8,586 nucleotides of DNA. It comes from Acetofilamentum sp. GTDB lineage: Bacteria > Bacteroidota > Bacteroidia > Bacteroidales > DTU049. Positions 1 through 6,854 of this stretch are shown in pieces (within the stretch, counting starts at the first letter, position 1; each line of letters starts with the position of its first letter). The position numbers and the translations under genes are program-made. The DNA lies in the NCBI GenBank assembly GCA_020720525.1, contig DYON01000110.1, forward strand, positions 1-8,586, given 5' to 3'. The notes under the pieces were generated by a model, which saw only the letters and a list, made by a program, of their open reading frames with translations, had not been told where the DNA came from and did no database searches.

Positions 1-50
1 TCCCGTTTTCGCTTGATTAGATTAGTTCAGTAGAGGGTGCGAAACTTGAG
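1..50. other. short non-coding edge downstream of transporter gene
   Basis: These 50 bases lie beyond the stop codon of the minus-strand transporter gene. I see no gene. Six-base arms TTTCGC (7-12) and GCGAAA (39-44) could pair across a 26-base loop, but no T-tract follows on either strand, so I do not call a terminator. Confidence 0.4.
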
Positions 51-953
51 TTATTTAACTTTCGCGACTGAAATAAGAATAACACCTGCCACAGTAAGCA
101 ATCCTCCAACAATTTGAACTTGATCGGGCAAATTGTTTAGCACCAAAAACGATGCTATCATAACAAAAAACGAACGACTGGTACTCAAAATAGAGTATGT
201 GGCAACTTTGAGCCTAGCCAAAGCATTAAAACCAGCATAGGCCGACAACAATGGGCCAAGCATTGCCCCTAAAGCAATCAAAAGAATGTTTTCAAGCCCA
301 ATATCGATGGAGTAATCTTCAATTATTACAAAAAGTATCGAAAACGCAAGTAAAAATACAATTCGATTGATGCTAAGCACAATTGCATGATAGTTTTTAA
401 TTCTCGTTTTGAGCAAAGCCTTCCCAGCCTGACTAATGAAGGAAGAAATCAAAATGAGTCCAGCTCCAGTAAAAAGAAAGTTTTTCAGCTGAAAATCGGG
501 ATTATAACCAATCAAAACTGCTCCAGCCAATGTGATGAAAATACCCACAATTTCGCTTATCGACATGCGTTCTTTAAGAAAGAAAAACCCGAGCAAAAGA
601 GCATACATTGGGCTTATATTGGTCATAAAAGAAACCAAAGACGGATTTGCTGTTTCGTCAACGGCTTTAAACCAAATAAGTGTGGCTGTCATATCAATGA
701 TACCTATAAGAGCCAAAAAAACAAGATAATTGCGTTTGAAAGTAACTTGCTCAAACGTTCCCTTCACAAATAGCGACAAAATAATATTCCAAAACAAACC
801 TGCCGAGAACCAATAAATTCCAAAAACAGGAAAAGGAAGATCAGTTAAAAATATTTTCGAGAAAATATACACTCCCGTCATGGCCAATACATCGGTCATG
901 GCAAAAGCGATACCCTTCTTGCGCTCTGGCGATGAATTGTTGAGCAATTTCAC
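51..953 (-). CDS. EamA/DMT-family membrane transporter
   Basis: Predicted inner-membrane permease of the drug/metabolite transporter superfamily, 300 residues, the usual size for a two-EamA-domain, ten-helix protein. Hydrophobic segments alternate with short loops throughout. The first EamA repeat covers roughly residues 14-150 and ends in the typical LKER turn (126-129) followed by a Gly-rich helix (GIFITLAGAVLIGY). The second covers roughly 158-297 and ends in a similar helix (GGLLTVAGVILI). The substrate cannot be read from the sequence; relatives export amino acids, metabolites or drugs. The start is a GTG at 953, six bases after the TGA of the thioredoxin-like gene, which suggests translational coupling. 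An internal ATG at residue 19 is possible but would remove the start of the first domain. It is the last gene of the five-gene minus-strand cluster. Confidence 0.88.
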   Translation of the reverse strand: MKLLNNSSPERKKGIAFAMTDVLAMTGVYIFSKIFLTDLPFPVFGIYWFSAGLFWNIILSLFVKGTFEQVTFKRNYLVFLALIGIIDMTATLIWFKAVDETANPSLVSFMTNISPMYALLLGFFFLKERMSISEIVGIFITLAGAVLIGYNPDFQLKNFLFTGAGLILISSFISQAGKALLKTRIKNYHAIVLSINRIVFLLAFSILFVIIEDYSIDIGLENILLIALGAMLGPLLSAYAGFNALARLKVATYSILSTSRSFFVMIASFLVLNNLPDQVQIVGGLLTVAGVILISVAKVK

Positions 954-959
954 TACCTA

Positions 960-2384
960 TCAGTCGGTAAAAAGTGGACGTTTTTCGTAAAACTCAATGA
1001 ATGGTCCTATTTGATCGACAGGTAAACGCTTGGCAAGAATACGTTTTTTGCGATCGAGCAAATAAACAACAGGTGTTGAGTATATGTCGTACAAATCGTG
1101 AAAATTGCCCTCTGCACTTCGCGTTCCATTTACATTGATAAACTGCTCCATTTTTTTCTCATGAATTGTCTTTTTCCAGCGAGTGAGGCTGGTATCGGAA
1201 CAAACGGCATAAATCTTAATGTCTAACGTATCTTTCACGTCGTTGTAGTATTTTATCAACTTAGGAGTTTCTTTGGCACAATGACCACATTCTGGATCCC
1301 AAAAATAAACAACAGTATATTGGGCTACAATGGAATGCAACGAAACAAGTCGATTGTTGGTGTCGATGAGAATAAGCTCTGGAGCCACTTTGCCTATTAA
1401 ATTAGGCTTAATTTTATCGGCACGAGCAATAATTTTACCTTTCACGTTATCCGACACCCAAAATGCATCGCCCGGACGATATACTTTATCAACCAAAAAC
1501 ACAAACACAGCATCCATTCCCATCACTTGCGAAGTTTCGTATTGGTGTGTGAGGTACCAAACAATATACTTAAAAACCTCTTTGTTTGGTCTTGATTTTT
1601 CAATTATAGCATCAATTTCAGCAATCAATGTGTCGGGAATCTGTGGAACAACCTTATTGAAATACTGATCGAGTTTGTTGTTCAAAATGGGTGTGCGCAA
1701 CAATCTATCGTCGGTTAAATCGAAATCGTCCCAAAAATGAGCTCTGAAATATTTGTATTCAAACAGAGAGTCTTTTCGTCCATTCGACAAAATGGGAGCC
1801 TCGGGTACCACTGGTTCGCGCGAAGCATTGAACACTTTCGACACAAACGATTTGGGATGATCATTAACAAACTTCTCTTTGTAATCGGTTACTTCTTTGT
1901 TGACTGCCTTCATTTTTTCTTCAACAATTTTAAGTGAATCTTTGTTGTCGGCAGCCTTCAAGCGAGTGAAATCGGCTCCAAGTTTTTCCATCAATTTGCC
2001 TTGAACACCAATAAACTTTTGATAATCAAAAAACCAGGCATTATCGTCGGAGCCTTTTGTTTTTAAATTTTGCACTAAATCGGTTGTATCGGTTTCGAAA
2101 TTAAGAATTCTGTCTTTGTCGAGAATAAATTCAAAATACTTTTTGTTGGGCATAATAATAAAATAGATGCCCCCACCAACAGTATCGGTGTTTTCGAAAA
2201 CGCCCTTTCCGGTTTTATCGAGTCGAGTGGTATCGGTTACGTATTGGAATTTTCCGTAGTAGTACCCTAAATAAACCGAAGTATCGGACAAGCCCATTAC
2301 TTTGATGTTGATTTTATATCCCTGACTAAAGCTTGTGCTGGTCAAGGAAAAAGCGACTGCAAGAAAGAGAAATAATTTTTTCAT
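960..2384 (-). CDS. exported thioredoxin-like (TlpA/DUF5106-type) protein
   Basis: Predicted periplasmic or lipid-free exported protein of 474 residues. Residues 1-21 form a signal peptide (Lys-Lys start, hydrophobic core, TSFSQ cleavage region). Residues about 22-115 are beta-rich and resemble the DUF4369-type N-terminal domain of Bacteroidota thioredoxin-like proteins. Residues about 125-325 are helical, with a charged coiled-coil-like stretch near 130-170, and fit the DUF5106 region. Residues about 328-470 are a thioredoxin fold with the redox motif CGHC (Cys366, Cys369) after FWDPE, and the cis-proline in STP (Pro438). The protein therefore probably makes, breaks or isomerises disulfides in the envelope; its partner is unknown. 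The ATG at 2384 is 11 bases after the DUF5063 stop. The neighbouring sensor kinase makes an envelope-homeostasis role plausible, but that is inference. Confidence 0.88.
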   Translation of the reverse strand: MKKLFLFLAVAFSLTSTSFSQGYKINIKVMGLSDTSVYLGYYYGKFQYVTDTTRLDKTGKGVFENTDTVGGGIYFIIMPNKKYFEFILDKDRILNFETDTTDLVQNLKTKGSDDNAWFFDYQKFIGVQGKLMEKLGADFTRLKAADNKDSLKIVEEKMKAVNKEVTDYKEKFVNDHPKSFVSKVFNASREPVVPEAPILSNGRKDSLFEYKYFRAHFWDDFDLTDDRLLRTPILNNKLDQYFNKVVPQIPDTLIAEIDAIIEKSRPNKEVFKYIVWYLTHQYETSQVMGMDAVFVFLVDKVYRPGDAFWVSDNVKGKIIARADKIKPNLIGKVAPELILIDTNNRLVSLHSIVAQYTVVYFWDPECGHCAKETPKLIKYYNDVKDTLDIKIYAVCSDTSLTRWKKTIHEKKMEQFINVNGTRSAEGNFHDLYDIYSTPVVYLLDRKKRILAKRLPVDQIGPFIEFYEKRPLFTD

Positions 2385-2395
2385 AGATGCGGGTT

Positions 2396-2926
2396 TTAAT
2401 CAAAATCTGTTCCAGCATTGCTGCCAGACAATTTGTCGGTATATTGTTTGTGAAGAACTGGAAGCAACGAGGCTATATGCGCTCCCCAGCGTTCGTCGAA
2501 CCACTGATGAAGATAAAAAACAGCGCATATTTTTTCGGGTTCTATGCCCCGCATGAAAACAGTAAGGACGTCTTTCATGTCTTGATAAATATCGGTAAGT
2601 CCCTCTGCAACGGTTTTGGCAACAGGTTCTTTCAATTCGTTATCGAATTCGTAAAACTCGTTGCATACAATGAGCTTGTTGCGAATTTCGTTGTAAATAT
2701 CCTGATACGTTTCTTCGGTTACATAGCGCTGCATAAAAGCTTCGTCGCACTCTTCGGCTGGCTCAATAAGGCAACCTTTCAAATAGAGCATCGGAAGAAT
2801 TTTGCGCAAAAATTCGATGGTGTCGTCGAAGTCGTATTTAGAGATATTCTCGATAAAATAGCAATACTCGTTTGCAACGGCCAACAACTCGCTGGTATTT
2901 CTGAATGTTGAAGTTTCGTCTGTCAT
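2396..2926 (-). CDS. DUF5063 domain-containing protein
   Basis: Acidic, mostly helical cytoplasmic protein of 176 residues with no signal peptide or membrane segment. It resembles the DUF5063 family of Bacteroidota, whose function is unknown. Recognisable stretches are the ANEYCYFIEN helix near the N-terminus, the RKILPMLYLKGCLI segment and a C-terminal WFDERWGAHI segment. I place the start at the ATG at 2926. The frame stays open to a TTG at 2956 directly after the response-regulator stop, but the extra ten residues look non-coding and a TAnnTTTG box (2944-2951) lies inside them. Its position behind a two-component system and ahead of a thioredoxin-like gene suggests co-transcription; this says little about its job. 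Confidence 0.82.
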   Translation of the reverse strand: MTDETSTFRNTSELLAVANEYCYFIENISKYDFDDTIEFLRKILPMLYLKGCLIEPAEECDEAFMQRYVTEETYQDIYNEIRNKLIVCNEFYEFDNELKEPVAKTVAEGLTDIYQDMKDVLTVFMRGIEPEKICAVFYLHQWFDERWGAHIASLLPVLHKQYTDKLSGSNAGTDFD

Positions 2927-2943
2927 CTCAAAACAATAATCTG

Positions 2944-2951
2944 CAAAGTTA
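2944..2951 (-). promoter_or_regulatory. candidate internal -7 box (TAACTTTG) for the DUF5063 gene
   Basis: On the minus strand this reads TAACTTTG followed by CAG, an exact match to the Bacteroidota -7 consensus TAnnTTTG. It lies in the only gap of the minus-strand cluster wide enough for a promoter, 17 bases before the ATG at 2926, so a transcript would have a leader of about ten bases. I see no convincing TTTG -33 element about 20 bases upstream, so this is either a weak secondary promoter or chance. Confidence 0.4.
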
Positions 2952-2956
2952 CACAA

Positions 2957-3652
2957 TCAACCGCACATAAGTTTATAGCCTTGCCCGTGAATATTAATTA
3001 ATTCAATCGATTTATCCATTTTCAGCATTTTTCGCAGCTTCGAAATATACACATCCATACTTCGCGAACTGTAGTAGTCGTCGTTTCCCCAAACGAGATC
3101 GAGAGCCATTTTTCGATCGGTTACGCCATTTTTGTTGTCAACCAAAAGCTTCAGCAATTGAGCTTCTTTCGAAGTCATTTTCACCATTTCTTTGCCGTCT
3201 CCAATGGTTTGTCTGCTGAAGTCGAAAACGAGCTTTCCAACAGCAATAGGTGTATCGGCATCGCGTTGCAAGGCAACTGTTCGGTTCAACAAAGCTGTGA
3301 TGCGAGCCAACAACACATCCATGCTGAATGGTTTGGTGATGTAGTCGTCGGCACCAATATCGAATCCGCGCAAAATATCGTCTTGCATCGATTTGGCTGT
3401 TAAAAAAATGAGTGGTAGCGAAGGAGAAGCACTTTTGAGATCGGTCGCAAGCGAAAACCCATCCTTTTCGGGCATCATCACATCGACCAAAGCCAAGTCG
3501 ATGCCAGTATTCTGATTGTACTGATGCAAAGCATCTACGCCATCGCGAGAAAGAAGCACTTCGAATCCTTTAGCTGTTAAAAACGACTGCAGAATAAGTC
3601 CCATATTCATGTCGTCTTCGGCTAGTAAAATCAAAACTTTATTGTTTTTCAT
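2957..3652 (-). CDS. OmpR-class response regulator (RprY-like)
   Basis: DNA-binding response regulator, 231 residues, partner of the kinase encoded just upstream. The receiver domain (about 5-122) has the acidic pocket Glu12-Asp13-Asp14, phospho-acceptor Asp57 in ALVDVMMPEKDG, Thr85 in FLTAK and Lys107 in ITKPFS, so it should be phosphorylatable. The C-terminal winged helix (about 134-230) shows the OmpR/PhoB pattern TSKEAQLLKLL, then RSMDVYISKLRKML as recognition helix and HGQGYKL at the wing. The segments around SSRSMDVYISKLRK and GADDYITKPFSM resemble Bacteroidota RprY, but paralogues are common, so I give no symbol. The ATG at 3652 lies inside the last codons of the kinase gene (14-bp overlap), indicating coupled translation. 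The 10-bp-spaced TTAACA array at 5325-5360 is a plausible binding site. Confidence 0.95.
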   Translation of the reverse strand: MKNNKVLILLAEDDMNMGLILQSFLTAKGFEVLLSRDGVDALHQYNQNTGIDLALVDVMMPEKDGFSLATDLKSASPSLPLIFLTAKSMQDDILRGFDIGADDYITKPFSMDVLLARITALLNRTVALQRDADTPIAVGKLVFDFSRQTIGDGKEMVKMTSKEAQLLKLLVDNKNGVTDRKMALDLVWGNDDYYSSRSMDVYISKLRKMLKMDKSIELINIHGQGYKLMCG

Positions 3653-5315
3653 TCAATACCTGAATTTTAATTGTAAACACTGTTCCCTGACCTGGTTCGC
3701 TTTCAACCAAAACATGTCCCGAATGGCTATCAACAATAGCTTTAACGTAATTCAATCCCAATCCAAACCCTTTCACATTGTGAATGTTTCCGGTTGGAAC
3801 TCGGTAAAGTTTTTCAAAAATCTTTTTCAATTCTTTTCGTGCTATTCCAACACCATTGTCTTTTACCGAAACGCACAAATAGCCGTTGCTATTGTATGTC
3901 GAAACAACAATTTCCGGAATGGTAGAGTATTTATTCGCATTGTCGAGCAAATTGAAAATCACATTCTCGAAATGAACTGGGTCAACTTCGCAAAAATGTT
4001 TTTGGGCTTCGAGTCGTATTTCGATGCTACCATTTTTCTGATTGACCCACAATATTATATTGTTTACTGCATTGTTGATAATCTTGTGAATATCGGTTTT
4101 TTCTTGCTTCAATTTCAGTTGGCCTCGTTCAAAAATTGCTGTTTGAAGAATTTTTTCGGTCATTGCAGCAAGCCTTTTGTTTTCTTGTGCAATAATGCGA
4201 ATAAAATTGTCGTGCTGCTCAACCGGTAGTACCGACGAGCTGTCGCTCAGCATTTCACATGCCAACGAAATGGTAGAAATGGGTGTTTTTATTTCGTGCG
4301 TCATGTTGTTTATAAAGTCGGTTTTCATTTCCGACAAACGCCTCTGTCGCAAAAGATTGAATAAAATAAAGAAAAACGAAGCAGAAATAACTGCAACAAG
4401 AAACAAGGTGAGCAAGAACATTCCCGATATTTCGGAATAAATATAGCGTTGTCGGTCGGGAAAATAAATCACCAAATAGTCGGGAGCCGAAAACATATCG
4501 CTCGGAAAAAGACGATAGCCATATTTGCTACTTGATAGATTTTCGTAATAGCCTTGATGGTTTTGAAAAATTATGGTATCGCGCTGTGGGCTATAAATTC
4601 CAAACACGAAAGCGGTTTTAATTCCTCTTATATCGAGCTCTTGTTGCACCATCGAATCGATATCGGCCGAATCGATGCGGCTTTCAACTGGAAAAAAATG
4701 ATTGATGTTGAAAAAGTCTTCCATTACATCGCCTACAATATAGGTTCGACGCAAAAATTTATCTACGTCAGAGTATAAAACATCAAACTTTTGTTCGCGT
4801 TGGCTTATATATTCATTTTTCTTTTTCTCAATTTCGTAGCGCTTCCGAAGCGAAAAGGGCAATTCGAGCCTAATAAGCGAATCGGGGTCTGCAAGTATTG
4901 TTTTATCCGTTATTTTTGAAGTATCAATGTTCTTTAAATATTCTCCATACTGATTTGAAGCAACCTGTTGGCTAATTCGTTCGCGGTTAAGTTTGATAAT
5001 ACTATCTGACCACATACTATCGATTCCAATTTGCTGCAACGAGTGAAACAACTCCAAATTCAACGAGTCGAGCGTATTGATGAGCCGCGATTCGCGCGAG
5101 TACGATTTCAATTTGTTACGCACCTGCGACGAAATTTCATTTTTTTCGATTTGATATATAACCTTCGACATAGCTTCGTTTACATTTCTATCGAAAGTCG
5201 ATTCGCGCGATTCGATAGCCGTGCGAACATAATAATATTGTATAGCAGCAATTCCAATCAATGCTATTGCCGATACAATTATTATGAAACCTTTAAGTCT
5301 CCTTTCCTTCTTCAT
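3639..5315 (-). CDS. membrane sensor histidine kinase (RprX-like)
   Basis: Inner-membrane sensor kinase of 558 residues. A first membrane helix (about 9-29) and a second (about 297-321) enclose a sensor region of about 265 residues, probably periplasmic, rich in charged helices and not resembling a named sensor domain I recognise. The cytoplasmic part is a HisKA/HATPase_c kinase. The H-box NNMTHEIKTP carries the phospho-acceptor His340; the N-box NLLDNANKYS is at 455-464 (Asn455, Asn459); the G1 box DNGVGI starts at Asp486; the F-box IFEKLYR is near 499-505; the G2 box KGFGLGL is at 515-521. All catalytic elements are intact. The ATG at 5315 is followed by a Lys/Arg-rich start and the first helix. 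It is the first gene of the minus-strand cluster and overlaps the regulator gene by 14 bp. The signal sensed is unknown. Confidence 0.95.
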   Translation of the reverse strand: MKKERRLKGFIIIVSAIALIGIAAIQYYYVRTAIESRESTFDRNVNEAMSKVIYQIEKNEISSQVRNKLKSYSRESRLINTLDSLNLELFHSLQQIGIDSMWSDSIIKLNRERISQQVASNQYGEYLKNIDTSKITDKTILADPDSLIRLELPFSLRKRYEIEKKKNEYISQREQKFDVLYSDVDKFLRRTYIVGDVMEDFFNINHFFPVESRIDSADIDSMVQQELDIRGIKTAFVFGIYSPQRDTIIFQNHQGYYENLSSSKYGYRLFPSDMFSAPDYLVIYFPDRQRYIYSEISGMFLLTLFLVAVISASFFFILFNLLRQRRLSEMKTDFINNMTHEIKTPISTISLACEMLSDSSSVLPVEQHDNFIRIIAQENKRLAAMTEKILQTAIFERGQLKLKQEKTDIHKIINNAVNNIILWVNQKNGSIEIRLEAQKHFCEVDPVHFENVIFNLLDNANKYSTIPEIVVSTYNSNGYLCVSVKDNGVGIARKELKKIFEKLYRVPTGNIHNVKGFGLGLNYVKAIVDSHSGHVLVESEPGQGTVFTIKIQVLNEKQ

Positions 5316-5324
5316 ACAAGCCGA

Positions 5325-5360
5325 TTAACATTTGTTAACACTTCTTAACACCCATTAACA
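5325..5360. promoter_or_regulatory. four phased TTAACA repeats, candidate response-regulator operator
   Basis: TTAACA occurs at 5325-5330, 5335-5340, 5345-5350 and 5355-5360, each start exactly 10 bp from the next, so all copies face the same side of the helix. A degenerate copy (TTAACC) is at 5371-5376 and an inverted copy (TGTTAA) at 5393-5398. OmpR/PhoB-class regulators typically bind as tandem dimers to direct repeats of 10-11 bp, so the regulator encoded at 2957-3652 is the obvious candidate. The array starts ten bases upstream of the kinase start codon and ends 21 bases before the plus-strand TATCTTTG box, so it could both repress the minus-strand operon and activate a plus-strand transcript. 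The binding protein is inferred. Confidence 0.6.
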
Positions 5361-5381
5361 CGATAGCCCCTTAACCCAATG

Positions 5382-5389
5382 TATCTTTG
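5382..5389 (+). promoter_or_regulatory. candidate plus-strand -7 box (TATCTTTG) next to the TTAACA array
   Basis: TATCTTTG followed by CAG is an exact TAnnTTTG match. Transcription would start near 5395-5397. There is no TTTG at the expected -33 position; instead the TTAACA copies occupy about -36 to -71, typical of an activator-dependent promoter. It lies 149 bases upstream of pgi, with a terminator-like hairpin in between. A weak minus-strand TACATTGG (5376-5383) overlaps it and could serve the kinase gene. Confidence 0.5.
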
Positions 5390-5395
5390 CAGTGT

Positions 5396-5486
5396 TAATC
5401 TGATTGGCGAACACATAAAAATATTTTCAGGTTTTTGGTTTATTATTGGTTTATCGCAAAAAGCAGGGGTGGTTTCCTGCTTTTTG
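5396..5486 (+). ncRNA. candidate small RNA or attenuated leader, about 90 nt
   Basis: This is the interval between the predicted start site of the TATCTTTG promoter and the end of the hairpin at 5458-5485. It contains no ATG and no convincing coding frame. A U/G-rich unpaired stretch carries the 9-base repeat TTGGTTTAT twice (5435-5443 and 5446-5454), which could be a pairing region, followed by a terminator-like hairpin. If the hairpin terminates fully, the product is a free small RNA; if partially, it is an attenuated pgi leader. No known RNA family is recognised. The call rests only on the order promoter, non-coding stretch, terminator. Confidence 0.3.
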
Positions 5487-5490
5487 ATTT
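5458..5490 (+). terminator. perfect 10-bp hairpin with T-tract upstream of the pgi promoter
   Basis: Arms AAAAAGCAGG (5458-5467) and CCTGCTTTTT (5476-5485) pair perfectly around the eight-base loop GGTGGTTT, and the T-run continues as GATTTT. The A-rich 5' side and T-rich 3' side are those of an intrinsic terminator that could act in both directions, better on the plus strand. No gene ends here: the flanking genes diverge. Its substrate must therefore be a transcript starting inside the intergenic region, or antisense read-through. Confidence 0.6.
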
Positions 5491-5502
5491 TCATATAGTT
5501 TG

Positions 5503-5510
5503 TATCTTTG
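5503..5510 (+). promoter_or_regulatory. pgi promoter -7 box (TATCTTTG)
   Basis: Exact TAnnTTTG match 20 bases before the pgi ATG. The predicted start near 5516 gives a leader of about 15 bases. A TTTG (5483-5486) in the T-tract of the preceding hairpin could be the -33 element, but the spacer of 16 is shorter than the usual 19-21. Confidence 0.6.
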
Positions 5511-5530
5511 ACTTTCATAATTGCAAATGT

Positions 5531-6832
5531 ATGAAAACAAAACCGGATGTAAATTTACTGAAGAATTTTATATCTGAACACGATTTTTCGCAAACCGAAT
5601 CTATTGTTGTTCAAGCCATGAAAACGCTACTCGAAAAAAGTGGAGCGGGTTCTAATTTTACAGGCTGGGTAAACCTACCTTCCGAATTGCTTGGCAGCAA
5701 AACGTTGCTTGAAAAAATAAAAAACACCCAACAGAGAATTGGGAAAATGCAACCCGACACCATTGTGGTAATAGGTATTGGCGGCTCATATCTTGGCACC
5801 AAAGCCATTTACGAGGCACTATCGCCAGCCTTTCCCGACAACTCGAAGCCTCAACTGATTTTTGCAGGACATCAACTCGATTCGGGCTATCACCAGCAAC
5901 TTATAGCGTTTTTGCGCAATCGAAATCCTGTGGTCGTCGCAATTTCCAAATCGGGAACTACCACCGAGCCAGCAATTGCTTTTCGTATGGTTAGGGCTTT
6001 GATGGAAGAAAAATATGGCAACGAAGCTGCCCAACGAATTGTTGCAGTAACCGATGCCAGTAAGGGAGCTTTGCGTTCGTTGTGCGAAAACAAAGGCTAC
6101 GACTCGTTTGTTATTCCCGACGATATTGGGGGCCGTTTTTCGGTTCTTAGCCCAGTGGGACTGCTTCCAATTGCTTTGTGTGGTTTTTCCATCGATCAAC
6201 TTTTAGAGGGAGCAGCCGAGGCCGAAAAAGAACTCACTCAAAACTTCACCATCAAAACCAATGCAGCCATGCTGTATGCTGCTGCACGAAATATTTTGCT
6301 CGAAAAAGGCAAATCGATTGAATTGTTGGCAACATTTCATCCGCAACTTGCCACCCTTAGCGAATGGTGGAAACAACTTTTCGGCGAAAGCGAAGGTAAA
6401 AACGGAAAAGGTCTTTTTCCTGCATCTTTGGTTTTTTCGACCGATTTGCATTCTTTAGGACAGTATGTTCAGGATGGATCTCGAATTTTGTTCGAAACAT
6501 TTATTTCTGTCGAAAAGCCAAGTTCCGACATCGAAATTCCAACTCTCCACAACGACGACGACGGCCTTTTGTATCTCGAGGGAAAATTGATGTCGTTTGT
6601 CAATCAAAAAGCTTGCGAAGCCACCCAATTGGCGCATGTTGATGGAAATGTACCTGTTCTAACTCTCAACATTCCATACATCGACGAATATTCAATTGGC
6701 GAATTGTTGTATTTCTTCGAGTTTTCGTGTGCTTTGAGTGCATATTCGTTGGGTGTTAATCCTTTCGACCAGCCTGGAGTGGAGGCATACAAACAAAACA
6801 TGTATCGCTTGCTGGGCAAACCTGGTTTTTAA
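5531..6832 (+). CDS. pgi: glucose-6-phosphate isomerase
   Basis: Cytoplasmic enzyme interconverting glucose 6-phosphate and fructose 6-phosphate in glycolysis and gluconeogenesis; 433 residues, the short bacterial form (usually about 445). Two SIS-type sugar-phosphate domains are visible: VVIGIGGSYLGTKAIYEAL and the phosphate-binding AISKSGTTTEPA. The family signatures IGGRFSVLSPVGL and FDQPGVEAYK are both present. By comparison with the Geobacillus enzyme, the catalytic base is Glu286 in LFGESEGKNGKG, the ring-opening histidine is His307 in TDLHSLGQ, and the conserved lysine is Lys421 in GVEAYK. The frame is open upstream to a TTG at 5435, but that stretch contains the hairpin and the promoter and translates to non-homologous sequence, so the ATG at 5531 is the start. 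pth follows 22 bases downstream, probably co-transcribed. Confidence 0.97.
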   Translation: MKTKPDVNLLKNFISEHDFSQTESIVVQAMKTLLEKSGAGSNFTGWVNLPSELLGSKTLLEKIKNTQQRIGKMQPDTIVVIGIGGSYLGTKAIYEALSPAFPDNSKPQLIFAGHQLDSGYHQQLIAFLRNRNPVVVAISKSGTTTEPAIAFRMVRALMEEKYGNEAAQRIVAVTDASKGALRSLCENKGYDSFVIPDDIGGRFSVLSPVGLLPIALCGFSIDQLLEGAAEAEKELTQNFTIKTNAAMLYAAARNILLEKGKSIELLATFHPQLATLSEWWKQLFGESEGKNGKGLFPASLVFSTDLHSLGQYVQDGSRILFETFISVEKPSSDIEIPTLHNDDDGLLYLEGKLMSFVNQKACEATQLAHVDGNVPVLTLNIPYIDEYSIGELLYFFEFSCALSAYSLGVNPFDQPGVEAYKQNMYRLLGKPGF

Positions 6833-6854
6833 TAATCGATTTGGAAATTTGCTG

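Noticed and set aside
387..773. 128-codon plus-strand frame opposite the transporter gene
   Set aside because: It is antisense to a clear EamA protein, is rich in Lys/Asn/Ser as expected from a reversed hydrophobic gene, and has no promoter.
5435..5530. N-terminal extension of pgi from a TTG at 5435
   Set aside because: The extra 32 codons run through the hairpin and the pgi promoter and do not resemble the family; the enzyme begins at the ATG at 5531.
6473..6475. Asp315 in GQYVQDG of Pgi as a substituted catalytic glutamate
   Set aside because: The catalytic base of the short bacterial enzyme aligns with Glu286 in GESEGKNGKG, 21 residues before His307. Both are intact, so Asp315 is not the base.
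6738..6854. N-terminal extension of pth starting inside pgi
   Set aside because: Thirty-nine codons overlapping the end of pgi in another frame; Pth homology begins exactly at the ATG at 6855.
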